DNA of 25,940 nucleotides from an uncultured Erysipelotrichaceae bacterium. Lineage in GTDB: Bacteria; Bacillota_I; Bacilli_A; Erysipelotrichales; Erysipelotrichaceae. The notes beneath the pieces were generated by a model. It was not told the DNA's origin. It worked only from the letters and a program-made list of their open reading frames with translations, and did no database searches. Positions 9,301 through 14,776 of the stretch are shown here, in pieces (within the stretch, counting starts at the first letter, position 1; every line of letters starts with the position of its first letter). The stretch spans positions 1 through 25,940 of the forward strand of contig CAKUTY010000006.1 of NCBI GenBank assembly GCA_934692455.1, in the 5' to 3' direction. Both the position numbers and the translations under genes were made by a program.

Positions 9301-10113
9301 AGATGTCCTAAGCGTCCTGCTACTTTAGCTAAGATTAACGGTGAAATCACTGCAATTAATGAAAATGATGATCATAGTATCGTTGTTGATGTAACTGGTG
9401 AAAATGAAACTATTTCACATCGTTTAATTCTTGGTCAAACAGTAAGATCTTGGATGGGTGTTGGTACAAAGGTTAAGGCTGGTGATAAGCTAACTGAAGG
9501 TAACGTTGATCCTAAGGAATTATTAAGTATTGCCGGTGTTCAAGCTGTTCAAAACTATATCCTTAAGGAAGTTAAGAAGGTTTATGCTTTGGCTGGTATC
9601 GATACTTCAGATAAGCACATTGAGATGATTATTCATCAAATGTTGAAGCGTGTAATCATCATCGAACCAGGTGATTCAGATTACTGTACAGGTCAAACTG
9701 TTTCAATGAGAAAGATTAATGAAATCAATACAAACTTATTAATGGAAGGTAAGACTCCTGCTAAGTTTGGTCCTATGTTGTTAGGTATTTCTAAGTCTTC
9801 AGTTGAAACTGACTCATTCTTATCTGCTGCTTCATTCCAAGAAACCACTAAGGTATTAACTGATGCAGCTATTAATGCTAAGGTTGATGACCTATTCGGT
9901 ATCAAGGAAAACGTTATTATCGGTAAGTTAATTCCTGCTGGTACAGGTTCTAAGTTTGAACGTGAAACTACTCATTTAGTAGAGGAACGTGCTGCTGAAC
10001 TTGTTAAGGAAAGAGAAGAGAGAGTGCTATTGTTCGAAGAAGAGGCTAAGGCAGCTCAACTTCCAAGTGATGTAACTACTGTTAGAGATAGCGAAGAAAA
10101 AGAAGCTGAATAA
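6301..10113 (+). CDS. rpoC: DNA-directed RNA polymerase subunit beta prime
   Basis: The protein (1270 residues) carries the active-site Mg motif NADFDGDQM (Asp449, Asp451, Asp453), the N-terminal zinc site Cys59/61/74/77 and the second zinc site Cys851/927/934/937. The bridge-helix region FFISTHGVRKGLTDTALKTA starts at about 809, and the trigger-loop segment GIMAAQSIGEPGTQLTMRTF at about 955. The C-terminus ends in an acidic/basic charged tail beyond the conserved ENVIIGKLIPAGTG. A short extra stretch, about residues 778-789 (TQSKSKKEYQPS), breaks the usual GLMAxPxGxIIE link just before the F-loop. Length is somewhat above the 1199 of B. subtilis. A strong terminator follows the stop. Confidence 0.98.
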   Translation: MANNKFEAIKVGLASPERIREWSYGEVTKPETINYRSQKPEKDGLFCERIFGPTKDWECACGKYKKVRYKGITCDRCGVEITKSSVRRERFGHISLAAPVVHIWYLKGIPSRMGLVLNVSPKILEEIVYFVTWIVTDPGSTDLQYKQPLSEMEVRNYQALYGEKAFKAATGAEAIKTLLEQVDVVKEQKEIKKELEKAQGDKRKKLIKRLETVNAFVNSDNKPEWMVLTELPVIPPDLRPMLQLDGGRFATSDLNDLYRRVITRNNRLRKLLEIGTPSIIVQNEKRMLQEAVDALIDNGRRGNPVKGSANRPLKSLSHSLKGKQGRFRQNLLGKRVDFSGRSVIAVGPNLKMYQCGIPREMAINLYRPFVESELVLQKIAQSLKQAEKMVDKQDPQIWDVVEEIMDNHPVFLNRAPTLHRLGIQAFKPKLVEGRAIRLHPLVCTAFNADFDGDQMAVHLPLSEKARAEAEILMLASNNILGPKDGKPIVTPSQDMVLGNFYLNMEETKEEFYHKAEVLKTLGDEEAAEMWTRFGDNEGHVYKDFNEALMAYQNKQVHLHTRVAIAAGSLGKTCFTEEENNMYLITTIGKLIFNNAFPSDFPYINMVTTDTLKRTPHDQFVPYGTDICAHIAGLKVSPEFTKKALGNVIAEVFAKYRTNGSSTILDNIKDLGFEYSTVAGMTVSLADINVAPNKQVYVDEAKKKADVLQNLLDRGQLTPPEWEKHFSQLWSDTKDKIGDEVMNSLERKSPINMMAVSGARGNKSHFTQLAGMRGLMGRPTQSKSKKEYQPSIIEVPIYSCFREGMSVSEFFISTHGVRKGLTDTALKTAESGYLTRRLVDVSQDVIIMEDDCHTDMGYYVEAIIDRKDNSVIESFADRIIGRFSKEVVTHPETGEVIIGEDEFIDEDKAREIVAAGIKGMYIRNTFTCRSKDGICRKCYGRNMATGKLVENGEAVGIMAAQSIGEPGTQLTMRTFHTGGVAAAGDSDITQGLPRVEELFEARCPKRPATLAKINGEITAINENDDHSIVVDVTGENETISHRLILGQTVRSWMGVGTKVKAGDKLTEGNVDPKELLSIAGVQAVQNYILKEVKKVYALAGIDTSDKHIEMIIHQMLKRVIIIEPGDSDYCTGQTVSMRKINEINTNLLMEGKTPAKFGPMLLGISKSSVETDSFLSAASFQETTKVLTDAAINAKVDDLFGIKENVIIGKLIPAGTGSKFERETTHLVEERAAELVKEREERVLLFEEEAKAAQLPSDVTTVRDSEEKEAE

Positions 10114-10124
10114 ACTAAAATTTT

Positions 10125-10148
10125 AAGCTCGGGGCAACTCGGGCTTTT
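10125..10148 (+). terminator. Rho-independent terminator after rpoC
   Basis: A nine-base-pair stem (10125-10133 with 10138-10146; two G-U pairs) is capped by a GCAA tetraloop and followed by TTTTAA. It begins 12 bases after the rpoC stop and ends the rplJ-rpoC transcript. The T-tract is short, so some read-through into the next gene is possible. Confidence 0.8.
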
Positions 10149-10152
10149 AATA

Positions 10153-10161
10153 TGGTAAAAT
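10153..10161 (+). promoter_or_regulatory. Extended -10 promoter for the Sel1-repeat gene
   Basis: TGGTAAAAT matches the extended -10 TGnTATAAT, 7 bases past the rpoC terminator stem. No -35 is visible, since that position lies inside the terminator hairpin. The predicted start near 10168 gives a 20-base untranslated leader with GAAGAGGAAAAG as the ribosome binding site. Confidence 0.55.
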
Positions 10162-10187
10162 GAGGCTAAAGAAGAGGAAAAGACAAT

Positions 10188-10883
10188 ATGAAATTAACAA
10201 GAGCCGATAAAGAAGCTATTAAGATGGGTAATGCTGGTTATATCCTTAATAAGGGTGCTGAACTTTATAGAAATGAAAACTTTAAAGAAGCGATTGAATA
10301 CTATCACTTAGCAAGTACGATGGGTAGTGATATTGCCACTAGTAATTTAGGTTATTGTTACTTATATGGAAGAAGCGTTGAGGCTAATGTTGATTTAGCC
10401 ATTAGTTATTTTGAGTTAGCAGCTAACAGAGGAAATGTTGATGCACTATATAAACTAGGTGATATTTATTCTAGTGATAAGTGGAAGCTTAAGGATAATG
10501 AATTATCTTTATATTATTATCAATTGGCGGCTAATATCTTGATTGGCTGTGATTGGTCAAAGGAAGACGCAATCGCCTTTACTGAGGAATTGGAAGAATA
10601 TCCAAGTTTATGCTATGCCTTAGCTAGGGAATTGATGCCTGGTGGTAATTTGAAAACATCATTAGATCAGGCTTATCAATTTTTGTTGCATGCAGAACAA
10701 GGCTTTGTTCATGAGATTTTAAACGGTGCAACTTATTATAAGAAGAATCTAAATAAAGTAACTGTCTTATTACAAGATGATATCTTCGATGATGTAAGAG
10801 ATGATTATGATTACTTATTTGATGAAGATGATGATGAATTGTTGTATGATGCCTTTGAGGGCGATGATCCAGTATTCTTTTAA
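10188..10883 (+). CDS. Sel1-like/tetratricopeptide repeat protein with acidic C-terminal tail
   Basis: The 231-residue protein has no signal peptide or membrane segment. Residues about 20-45 form a first helical hairpin (GAELYRNENFKEAIEYYHLA), followed by Sel1-like repeats at about 49-84 (NLGYCYLYGRSVEANVDLA, SYFELAANRGN) and 85-117 (ALYKLGDIY to YYYQLAAN). Such repeats make alpha-helical scaffolds for protein binding. The tail, residues 197-227, has 17 Asp/Glu in 31 positions. The gene has its own promoter and terminator between the RNA polymerase and S10 operons. The partner and function are unknown to me; a polymerase- or ribosome-associated scaffold is only a guess from position. Confidence 0.75.
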   Translation: MKLTRADKEAIKMGNAGYILNKGAELYRNENFKEAIEYYHLASTMGSDIATSNLGYCYLYGRSVEANVDLAISYFELAANRGNVDALYKLGDIYSSDKWKLKDNELSLYYYQLAANILIGCDWSKEDAIAFTEELEEYPSLCYALARELMPGGNLKTSLDQAYQFLLHAEQGFVHEILNGATYYKKNLNKVTVLLQDDIFDDVRDDYDYLFDEDDDELLYDAFEGDDPVFF

Positions 10884-10907
10884 GCTATATATAATATAAG
10901 GATAAGG

Positions 10908-10950
10908 AATGACTATTTGGCTTATTTTGGTGAGTTGAATAGTCATTTTT
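10908..10950 (+). terminator. Rho-independent terminator after the Sel1-repeat gene
   Basis: AATGACTATT (10908-10917) pairs perfectly with AATAGTCATT (10938-10947). The 20-base interior can add a short CTTA/TGAG stem, and the hairpin is followed by TTTATTAT. It lies 25 bases after the stop. Confidence 0.75.
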
Positions 10951-10957
10951 ATTATCA

Positions 10958-10983
10958 AAATATATGCCCCGGGCAATATATTT
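10958..10983. repeat. GC-centred inverted repeat upstream of the S10 promoters
   Basis: AAATATATGCCC at 10958-10969 and GGGCAATATATTT at 10971-10983 are inverted copies apart from one extra A, with CCCGGG at the centre. There is no T-tract after it, so it is not a normal terminator. It lies 34 bases before the first S10 promoter and could be a protein-binding operator or a backup hairpin for the preceding terminator; neither is shown. Confidence 0.5.
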
Positions 10984-11016
10984 GGAGAAATTTAATTAAA
11001 AATGGATGGTTCTAGG

Positions 11017-11045
11017 GTGAAAAAGGGGTAAATGGACTGTATAAT
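11017..11045 (+). promoter_or_regulatory. Upstream promoter P1 of the S10 operon
   Basis: GTGAAA (4 of 6 to TTGACA) and a perfect TATAAT (11040-11045) are separated by 17 bases. Initiation near 11052 would give a leader of about 237 bases. Confidence 0.6.
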
Positions 11046-11120
11046 AGGGCACACCTGTAACCGTGATATCGATGATGTTCAAAAAAGTACGAAAATATGC
11101 GGATTTTTTAAAAATTTATA

Positions 11121-11149
11121 TTGAAAAATAGATACAAAAACTGTAGAAT
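11121..11149 (+). promoter_or_regulatory. Main promoter P2 of the S10 operon
   Basis: TTGAAA (5 of 6) and TAGAAT (5 of 6) are 17 bases apart, with an AT-rich upstream stretch that could act as an UP element. Initiation near 11156 coincides with the start of the structured leader, which supports this as the working start site for the ribosomal protein run. Confidence 0.72.
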
Positions 11150-11155
11150 AATTGA

Positions 11156-11280
11156 GCGCTTGCGGTGATATGGGAGATTGCTGGCACACTGATACCTGTG
11201 TGACTGTGTGATAACCAGGGAACTCACTTGGAGCAAGTTACTAAGCTAAATAATAGGCTTAGTTAGTGAATGTAAGGAGG
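11156..11280 (+). promoter_or_regulatory. Structured S10-operon leader RNA, probable ribosomal-protein autoregulatory element
   Basis: A long-range stem GCTTGC 11158-11163 with GCAAGT 11233-11238 continues with GTGA 11165-11168 and TCAC 11224-11227 across an asymmetric loop. Inside, CTGG/CCAG (11181-11184, 11215-11218) and CACAC 11185-11189 pair with one of two GTGTG copies in a perfect tandem 8-mer CTGTGTGA (11196-11211). ACTTG 11226-11230 can instead form a local hairpin with CAAGT 11234-11238, excluding the long-range stem. ACTAAGC/GCTTAGT (11240-11246, 11257-11263) stands just before the ribosome binding site. By analogy with S10 operons controlled by L4 this may be an autoregulatory site; no terminator is visible, so translational control is the more likely mode. 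Confidence 0.6.
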
Positions 11281-11288
11281 AAAAATTC

Positions 11289-11600
11289 ATGGCAAAGAAC
11301 AACGTAAGAATTAAGTTAAAAGCTTACGAACACAGATCTTTGGACTTAGCAACTGAAAAGATTGTTAAGGCTGCAGAAGATGGCGGCGTTAAGAAGGTCG
11401 TTGGTCCTATCCCACTACCAACTGAAAAACAAGTGGTTACAGTTTTGCGTGCTGTTCATAAGTATAAGGATTCTCGTGAACAATTCGAGATCAGAACACA
11501 CAAGAGACTTATCGAAATCATCGGCCCTAGTGCTAAGACAATTGATGCCTTAAGTCGTCTAGAATTACCTAGTGGCGTTGATATTGAAATCAAATTATAA
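11289..11600 (+). CDS. rpsJ: Small ribosomal subunit protein S10
   Basis: S10 sits in the 30S head and, as NusE, also joins NusB in transcription antitermination. The 103-residue protein has normal length and the family blocks RIKLKAYEHRSLD, GPIPLPTE and FEIRTHKRLIEI. The long internal loop that carries tRNA-site and NusB contacts is intact. AAGGAGG precedes the ATG by 8 bases. It heads the S10-spc-alpha run, here without the tuf gene that precedes it in many Bacillota. Confidence 0.97.
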   Translation: MAKNNVRIKLKAYEHRSLDLATEKIVKAAEDGGVKKVVGPIPLPTEKQVVTVLRAVHKYKDSREQFEIRTHKRLIEIIGPSAKTIDALSRLELPSGVDIEIKL

Positions 11601-11614
11601 AGAAAGGTGACATC

Positions 11615-12292
11615 ATGAAAGGAATACTTGGAAGAAAGCTTGGTATGACTCAAGTCTTCACAGAAGACGGAACATTGATTCCTGTTACTGTAGTTGAATG
11701 TGAACCAAACGTAGTTTTACAAAAGAAAACAAAAGAAACTGATGGTTATGAAGCATTACAACTTGGTTTAGAAGACAAGAAAGAAAGTCGTGCTACAAAG
11801 CCAGAAATTGGCCATGCTAAGAAGGCAGGCGTTAGTCCTAAGAAGTTTGTTAAGGAAATCAAGGCTGACGAATTAATGAACGTTGAAGTTGGACAAGAAA
11901 TTAAAGTTGATATCTTTTCCGCTGGTGATATCGTAGATGTTACAGGCGTTTCAAAAGGTAAAGGTTATACTGGTGTAATCAAGAGACACAACCACGCTAT
12001 GATCAGAGAAACACACGGTGCAGGTCCCGTACATAGAAGTGTAGGTTCTCTTGCTACTACAGGTCGTAACAATGGCCGTATCGAGAAGAACACACCAATG
12101 CCAGGACATGACGGTTCATTAGTAACTACAAACCAAAACCTAGAAGTTATCAAGGTTGATGCTGATGCAAATTACATGTTAATCAAGGGTAACGTTCCAG
12201 GACCTAAGAGAGGCTTGGTTGTAGTTAAGACTACTGTAAAGAATAAAAAGCATGTAGAACCAAAAGTTCTATTAGGAAAGAAGGAGGGCTAA
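11615..12292 (+). CDS. rplC: Large ribosomal subunit protein L3 with a diverged central loop
   Basis: L3 is an early assembly protein whose central loop reaches the peptidyl transferase centre. The 225-residue protein has MKGILGRKLGMTQVF at the start, GVSKGKGYTGVIKRHN at about 111-126 and QNLEVIKVDAD at about 174-184. Between these, the usual GSMGxxxxPxRVFKGKxxAGxMG is replaced by GSLATTGRNNGRIEKNTPMP and GHDG (144-167), so the family Lys-Gly and Met near the active centre are changed. The C-terminus has a Lys-rich tail. The gene follows rpsJ by 14 bases and is 3 bases before rplD. Confidence 0.95.
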   Translation: MKGILGRKLGMTQVFTEDGTLIPVTVVECEPNVVLQKKTKETDGYEALQLGLEDKKESRATKPEIGHAKKAGVSPKKFVKEIKADELMNVEVGQEIKVDIFSAGDIVDVTGVSKGKGYTGVIKRHNHAMIRETHGAGPVHRSVGSLATTGRNNGRIEKNTPMPGHDGSLVTTNQNLEVIKVDADANYMLIKGNVPGPKRGLVVVKTTVKNKKHVEPKVLLGKKEG

Positions 12293-12295
12293 TCA

Positions 12296-12931
12296 ATGGC
12301 TAAGTTTGACGTATTTGATTTAAGTGCTAATAAAGTTGGCGATATTGAATTAGCTGATGGTGTATTCGGTATTGAAGTAAATACACAAGCAATTTTCGAT
12401 GCTGTATTAAGACAACAATCATCATTAAGACAAGGTACTCATAAGGTTAAGACAAGAGCTGAAGTATCTGGTGGTGGTAAGAAGCCATTCAGACAAAAGG
12501 GTACTGGTAGAGCTAGACAAGGTTCTAGTAGAGCTGTTCAATACAGAGGTGGTGGTATCGCATTTGGTCCAACACCAAGATCTCATACATTCAAGTTAAA
12601 TCGTAAGGTTAGAAGATTAGCATTAAGAAGTGCTTTAACTCTTAAGGCTACTAACAACAATTTAACAGTTGTACAAGATGTTAAGTTTGCTAATATCAAG
12701 ACAAAAGATTTCAAGAATGTATTAAATGCATTTGGTTTTGATAGAAAAGTATTAGTAGTAGTTGATGTTAATGAAGATTTTGAAAATGCTTACTTAAGCT
12801 CAAGAAACTTCGGTAACGTAGTAATGGTTACAGTTGAAGGTTTAAATGTTTATGATCTTCAAAACGCTAACAAGCTAGTTATCACAACAGAAGCTGCTAA
12901 AAAGATTGGAGAGGTTTTAACAGATGAGTAA
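12296..12931 (+). CDS. rplD: Large ribosomal subunit protein L4
   Basis: L4 lines the peptide exit tunnel through its extended loop, seen here as GGGKKPFRQKGTGRARQGS (59-77) followed by RGGGIAFGP, and in several bacteria represses its own operon. The globular part contains RKVRRLALRSAL and NVYDLQNANKLVI. The 211-residue length is normal. The macrolide-contact Lys63 and its neighbours have the usual residues. The 3' end overlaps the rplW start by 8 bases (ATGAGTAA), indicating translational coupling. It is the natural candidate to bind the leader at 11156-11280. Confidence 0.97.
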   Translation: MAKFDVFDLSANKVGDIELADGVFGIEVNTQAIFDAVLRQQSSLRQGTHKVKTRAEVSGGGKKPFRQKGTGRARQGSSRAVQYRGGGIAFGPTPRSHTFKLNRKVRRLALRSALTLKATNNNLTVVQDVKFANIKTKDFKNVLNAFGFDRKVLVVVDVNEDFENAYLSSRNFGNVVMVTVEGLNVYDLQNANKLVITTEAAKKIGEVLTDE

Positions 12932-13223
12932 TGCTAGAGACATCATCGTTCGTCCTCTTATAACTGAAAAGTCAATGAATGTTGGTGAAACAAACAACAC
13001 AGTTGTATTCGAAGTTAAAAAAGGTGTGAACAAGATTCATATTAAGCAAGCTATTGAAGAAATTTTCAATGTTAAGGTTGCTTCAGTAAATGTTGTAAAC
13101 TGCCCAACTAAGCAAAAGAGAATGGGTAGATATGGTCAGTATCATTTTGAAACTAACCAAGTTAAGAAGGCTTACGTAAAGCTTAAAGACGGTTATAAGA
13201 TCGATATCTTAGCTGATAAGTAG
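12924..13223 (+). CDS. rplW: Large ribosomal subunit protein L23
   Basis: L23 lies at the tunnel exit and forms the docking point for trigger factor and the signal recognition particle. The 99-residue protein starts RDIIVRPLITEKSMN and has FEVKKGVNKIHIKQAIEEIF, both typical, and the loop CPTKQKRMGRYG. GGAGAGG upstream, inside rplD, can serve as ribosome binding site. A 67-base gap, the longest within the S10 run, separates it from rplB. Confidence 0.97.
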   Translation: MSNARDIIVRPLITEKSMNVGETNNTVVFEVKKGVNKIHIKQAIEEIFNVKVASVNVVNCPTKQKRMGRYGQYHFETNQVKKAYVKLKDGYKIDILADK

Positions 13224-13290
13224 TCAATTAAATTTAGCGGAAGAAAAATGCTATTTCCGGATAAAGTGCATTAGAGAGGAAAATTAAATC

Positions 13291-14124
13291 ATGGCGATTA
13301 AAAAATATAAGCCAACTACTCCTGGTAGACGTGGTATGACTGGCCTTACATTTGATGAAGTAACTAAGAGCAAGCCTGAAAAGAGTTTAACAGTAAGCTT
13401 CAACAAATCTGGTGGTCGTAACAATACAGGAAGAATTACAACAAGACATATTGGTGGCGGTCATAAACAACTTTACCGTATCATCGATTTTAAGAGAAAT
13501 AAGGATGGTATCAAGGGTGTTGTTAAGGCTATCGAATATGACCCAAATAGAAACTGCAATATCTGTTTAATCAGTTATGCAGATGGTGAAAAGAGATACA
13601 TTCTAGCTCCTAAGGGCCTAGAAGTTGGTATGTCAATTATCTCAGGTGAAAAGGCAGATATCAAAGTTGGTAATGCTCTTGAAATGAGAAACATGCCAGA
13701 AGGTACAACTGTTCATAATATTGAACTTAAGCCTGGTAAGGGTGGCCAAATCGCAAGAGCTGCTGGTGCTAGCGCTCAAATCTTGGCTATCGAAGAAAAG
13801 TATGTAACACTACGTTTAACAAGTGGTGAAATGAGAAAAGTTCTAGGTAACTGTCGTGCTACAGTTGGTCAAGTTGGTAATGAAGATTACAGCTTAATTA
13901 ACTTAGGTAAGGCTGGTAGAACTAGATGGATGGGTATTAAGCCTACAGTTAGAGGTTCTGCAATGAACCCTTGTGATCACCCTCACGGTGGTGGTGAAGG
14001 TAAGTGTCCAATCGGACGTAAGTCACCAATGACTCCTTGGGGTAAGAAGGCTATGGGTGTTAAGACTCGTAAGACTAAGAAAGCTTCAAACGATTTAATC
14101 GTAAGAAGAAGAAATGAGAAATAG
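13291..14124 (+). CDS. rplB: Large ribosomal subunit protein L2
   Basis: L2 is essential for subunit joining and peptidyl transferase activity. The 277-residue protein begins AIKKYKPTTPGRRGMTG and has the RNA-binding core with GRNNTGRITTRHIGGGHKQ and the active-centre loop GSAMNPCDHPHGGGEGKCPI, with the conserved His in place. The C-terminal basic tail KTRKTKKASNDLIVRRR is normal. A tandem TAGTAG stop ends the gene. GAGAGGAAA stands before the start. Confidence 0.98.
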   Translation: MAIKKYKPTTPGRRGMTGLTFDEVTKSKPEKSLTVSFNKSGGRNNTGRITTRHIGGGHKQLYRIIDFKRNKDGIKGVVKAIEYDPNRNCNICLISYADGEKRYILAPKGLEVGMSIISGEKADIKVGNALEMRNMPEGTTVHNIELKPGKGGQIARAAGASAQILAIEEKYVTLRLTSGEMRKVLGNCRATVGQVGNEDYSLINLGKAGRTRWMGIKPTVRGSAMNPCDHPHGGGEGKCPIGRKSPMTPWGKKAMGVKTRKTKKASNDLIVRRRNEK

Positions 14125-14145
14125 TAGAAAGGGGAGTAATTAATA

Positions 14146-14418
14146 ATGTCTAGAAGTTTAAAAAAGGGTCCATTCTGTGATGAACACCTAATGAAAAAAG
14201 TAGAAGCATTAAATGCTGCTAATAAAAAAGAAGTTATTAAGACTTGGTCTCGTAGATCAACAATCTTCCCTAGCTTCGTAGAACATACATTCGCAGTACA
14301 TAATGGTAAGGAACATGTTCCAGTATATGTAACTGAAGATATGGTTGGTCAAAAACTTGGTGAATTTGTTCCAACTAGAAAATTCGGTGGTCACGGAAGC
14401 GACGATAAAAAGGCTTAA
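14146..14418 (+). CDS. rpsS: Small ribosomal subunit protein S19
   Basis: S19 binds the top of the 30S head beside S13 and contacts the A-site tRNA region. The 90-residue protein shows MSRSLKKGPFCDEHLMKK, TWSRRSTIFPSFVEHTFAVH and LGEFVPTRKFGGH. Length is normal. The start follows AAAGGGGAG, 21 bases after rplB. Confidence 0.98.
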   Translation: MSRSLKKGPFCDEHLMKKVEALNAANKKEVIKTWSRRSTIFPSFVEHTFAVHNGKEHVPVYVTEDMVGQKLGEFVPTRKFGGHGSDDKKA

Positions 14419-14432
14419 GATAGGAGGAAAAT

Positions 14433-14765
14433 ATGGAAGTTAAGGCTACAGCTAAAACTATTAGACATCCTTCTCGTAAAGTAAGAATCGTCTTAGATCT
14501 TATCAAAGGTAAGGATGTTAACGAAGCTCTTGGTATTTTAGAGTTTACTCCAAACCATGCAGCTAAGGATGTTCAAAAAGTATTAAAGAGTGCAATTGCT
14601 AATGCAACTCACAATCATCAACAAGATGAATCAAAGTTATATGTTAAAGAGTGTTTCGCTAACGAAGGTGTTACTTTAAAGAGATGGATGCCTCGTGCTA
14701 AAGGTAGAGCAACACCAATTATGAAGAGAACAAGCCACATTACAGTGGTTGTCGATGAAAGATAA
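14433..14765 (+). CDS. rplV: Large ribosomal subunit protein L22
   Basis: L22 spans the 50S and places a beta hairpin in the exit tunnel. The 110-residue protein has KVRIVLDLIKGKDVNEALGI and the hairpin RWMPRAKGRATPIMKRTSHI with the usual basic tip that contacts macrolide sites. The ribosome binding site is AGGAGGA. No unusual deletion is seen in the tunnel loop. Confidence 0.98.
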   Translation: MEVKATAKTIRHPSRKVRIVLDLIKGKDVNEALGILEFTPNHAAKDVQKVLKSAIANATHNHQQDESKLYVKECFANEGVTLKRWMPRAKGRATPIMKRTSHITVVVDER

Positions 14766-14776
14766 GGAGATCAGAG

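Larger units (their letters stand above)
10884..11288 (+). other. Long intergenic region between the Sel1-repeat gene and the S10 operon
   Basis: The only gap above 300 bases holds no convincing coding frame. In order it has the terminator at 10908-10950, the inverted repeat at 10958-10983, a first promoter with its -10 at 11040-11045, an AT-rich stretch with no recognised feature (about 11070-11120), a second better promoter at 11121-11149, and a structured leader from about 11156 up to the rpsJ ribosome binding site AAGGAGG (11274-11280). Confidence 0.8.

Noticed and set aside
11362..11553. Second + strand frame of 63 codons inside rpsJ
   Set aside because: It lies wholly within a highly conserved gene in another frame, with no ribosome binding site.
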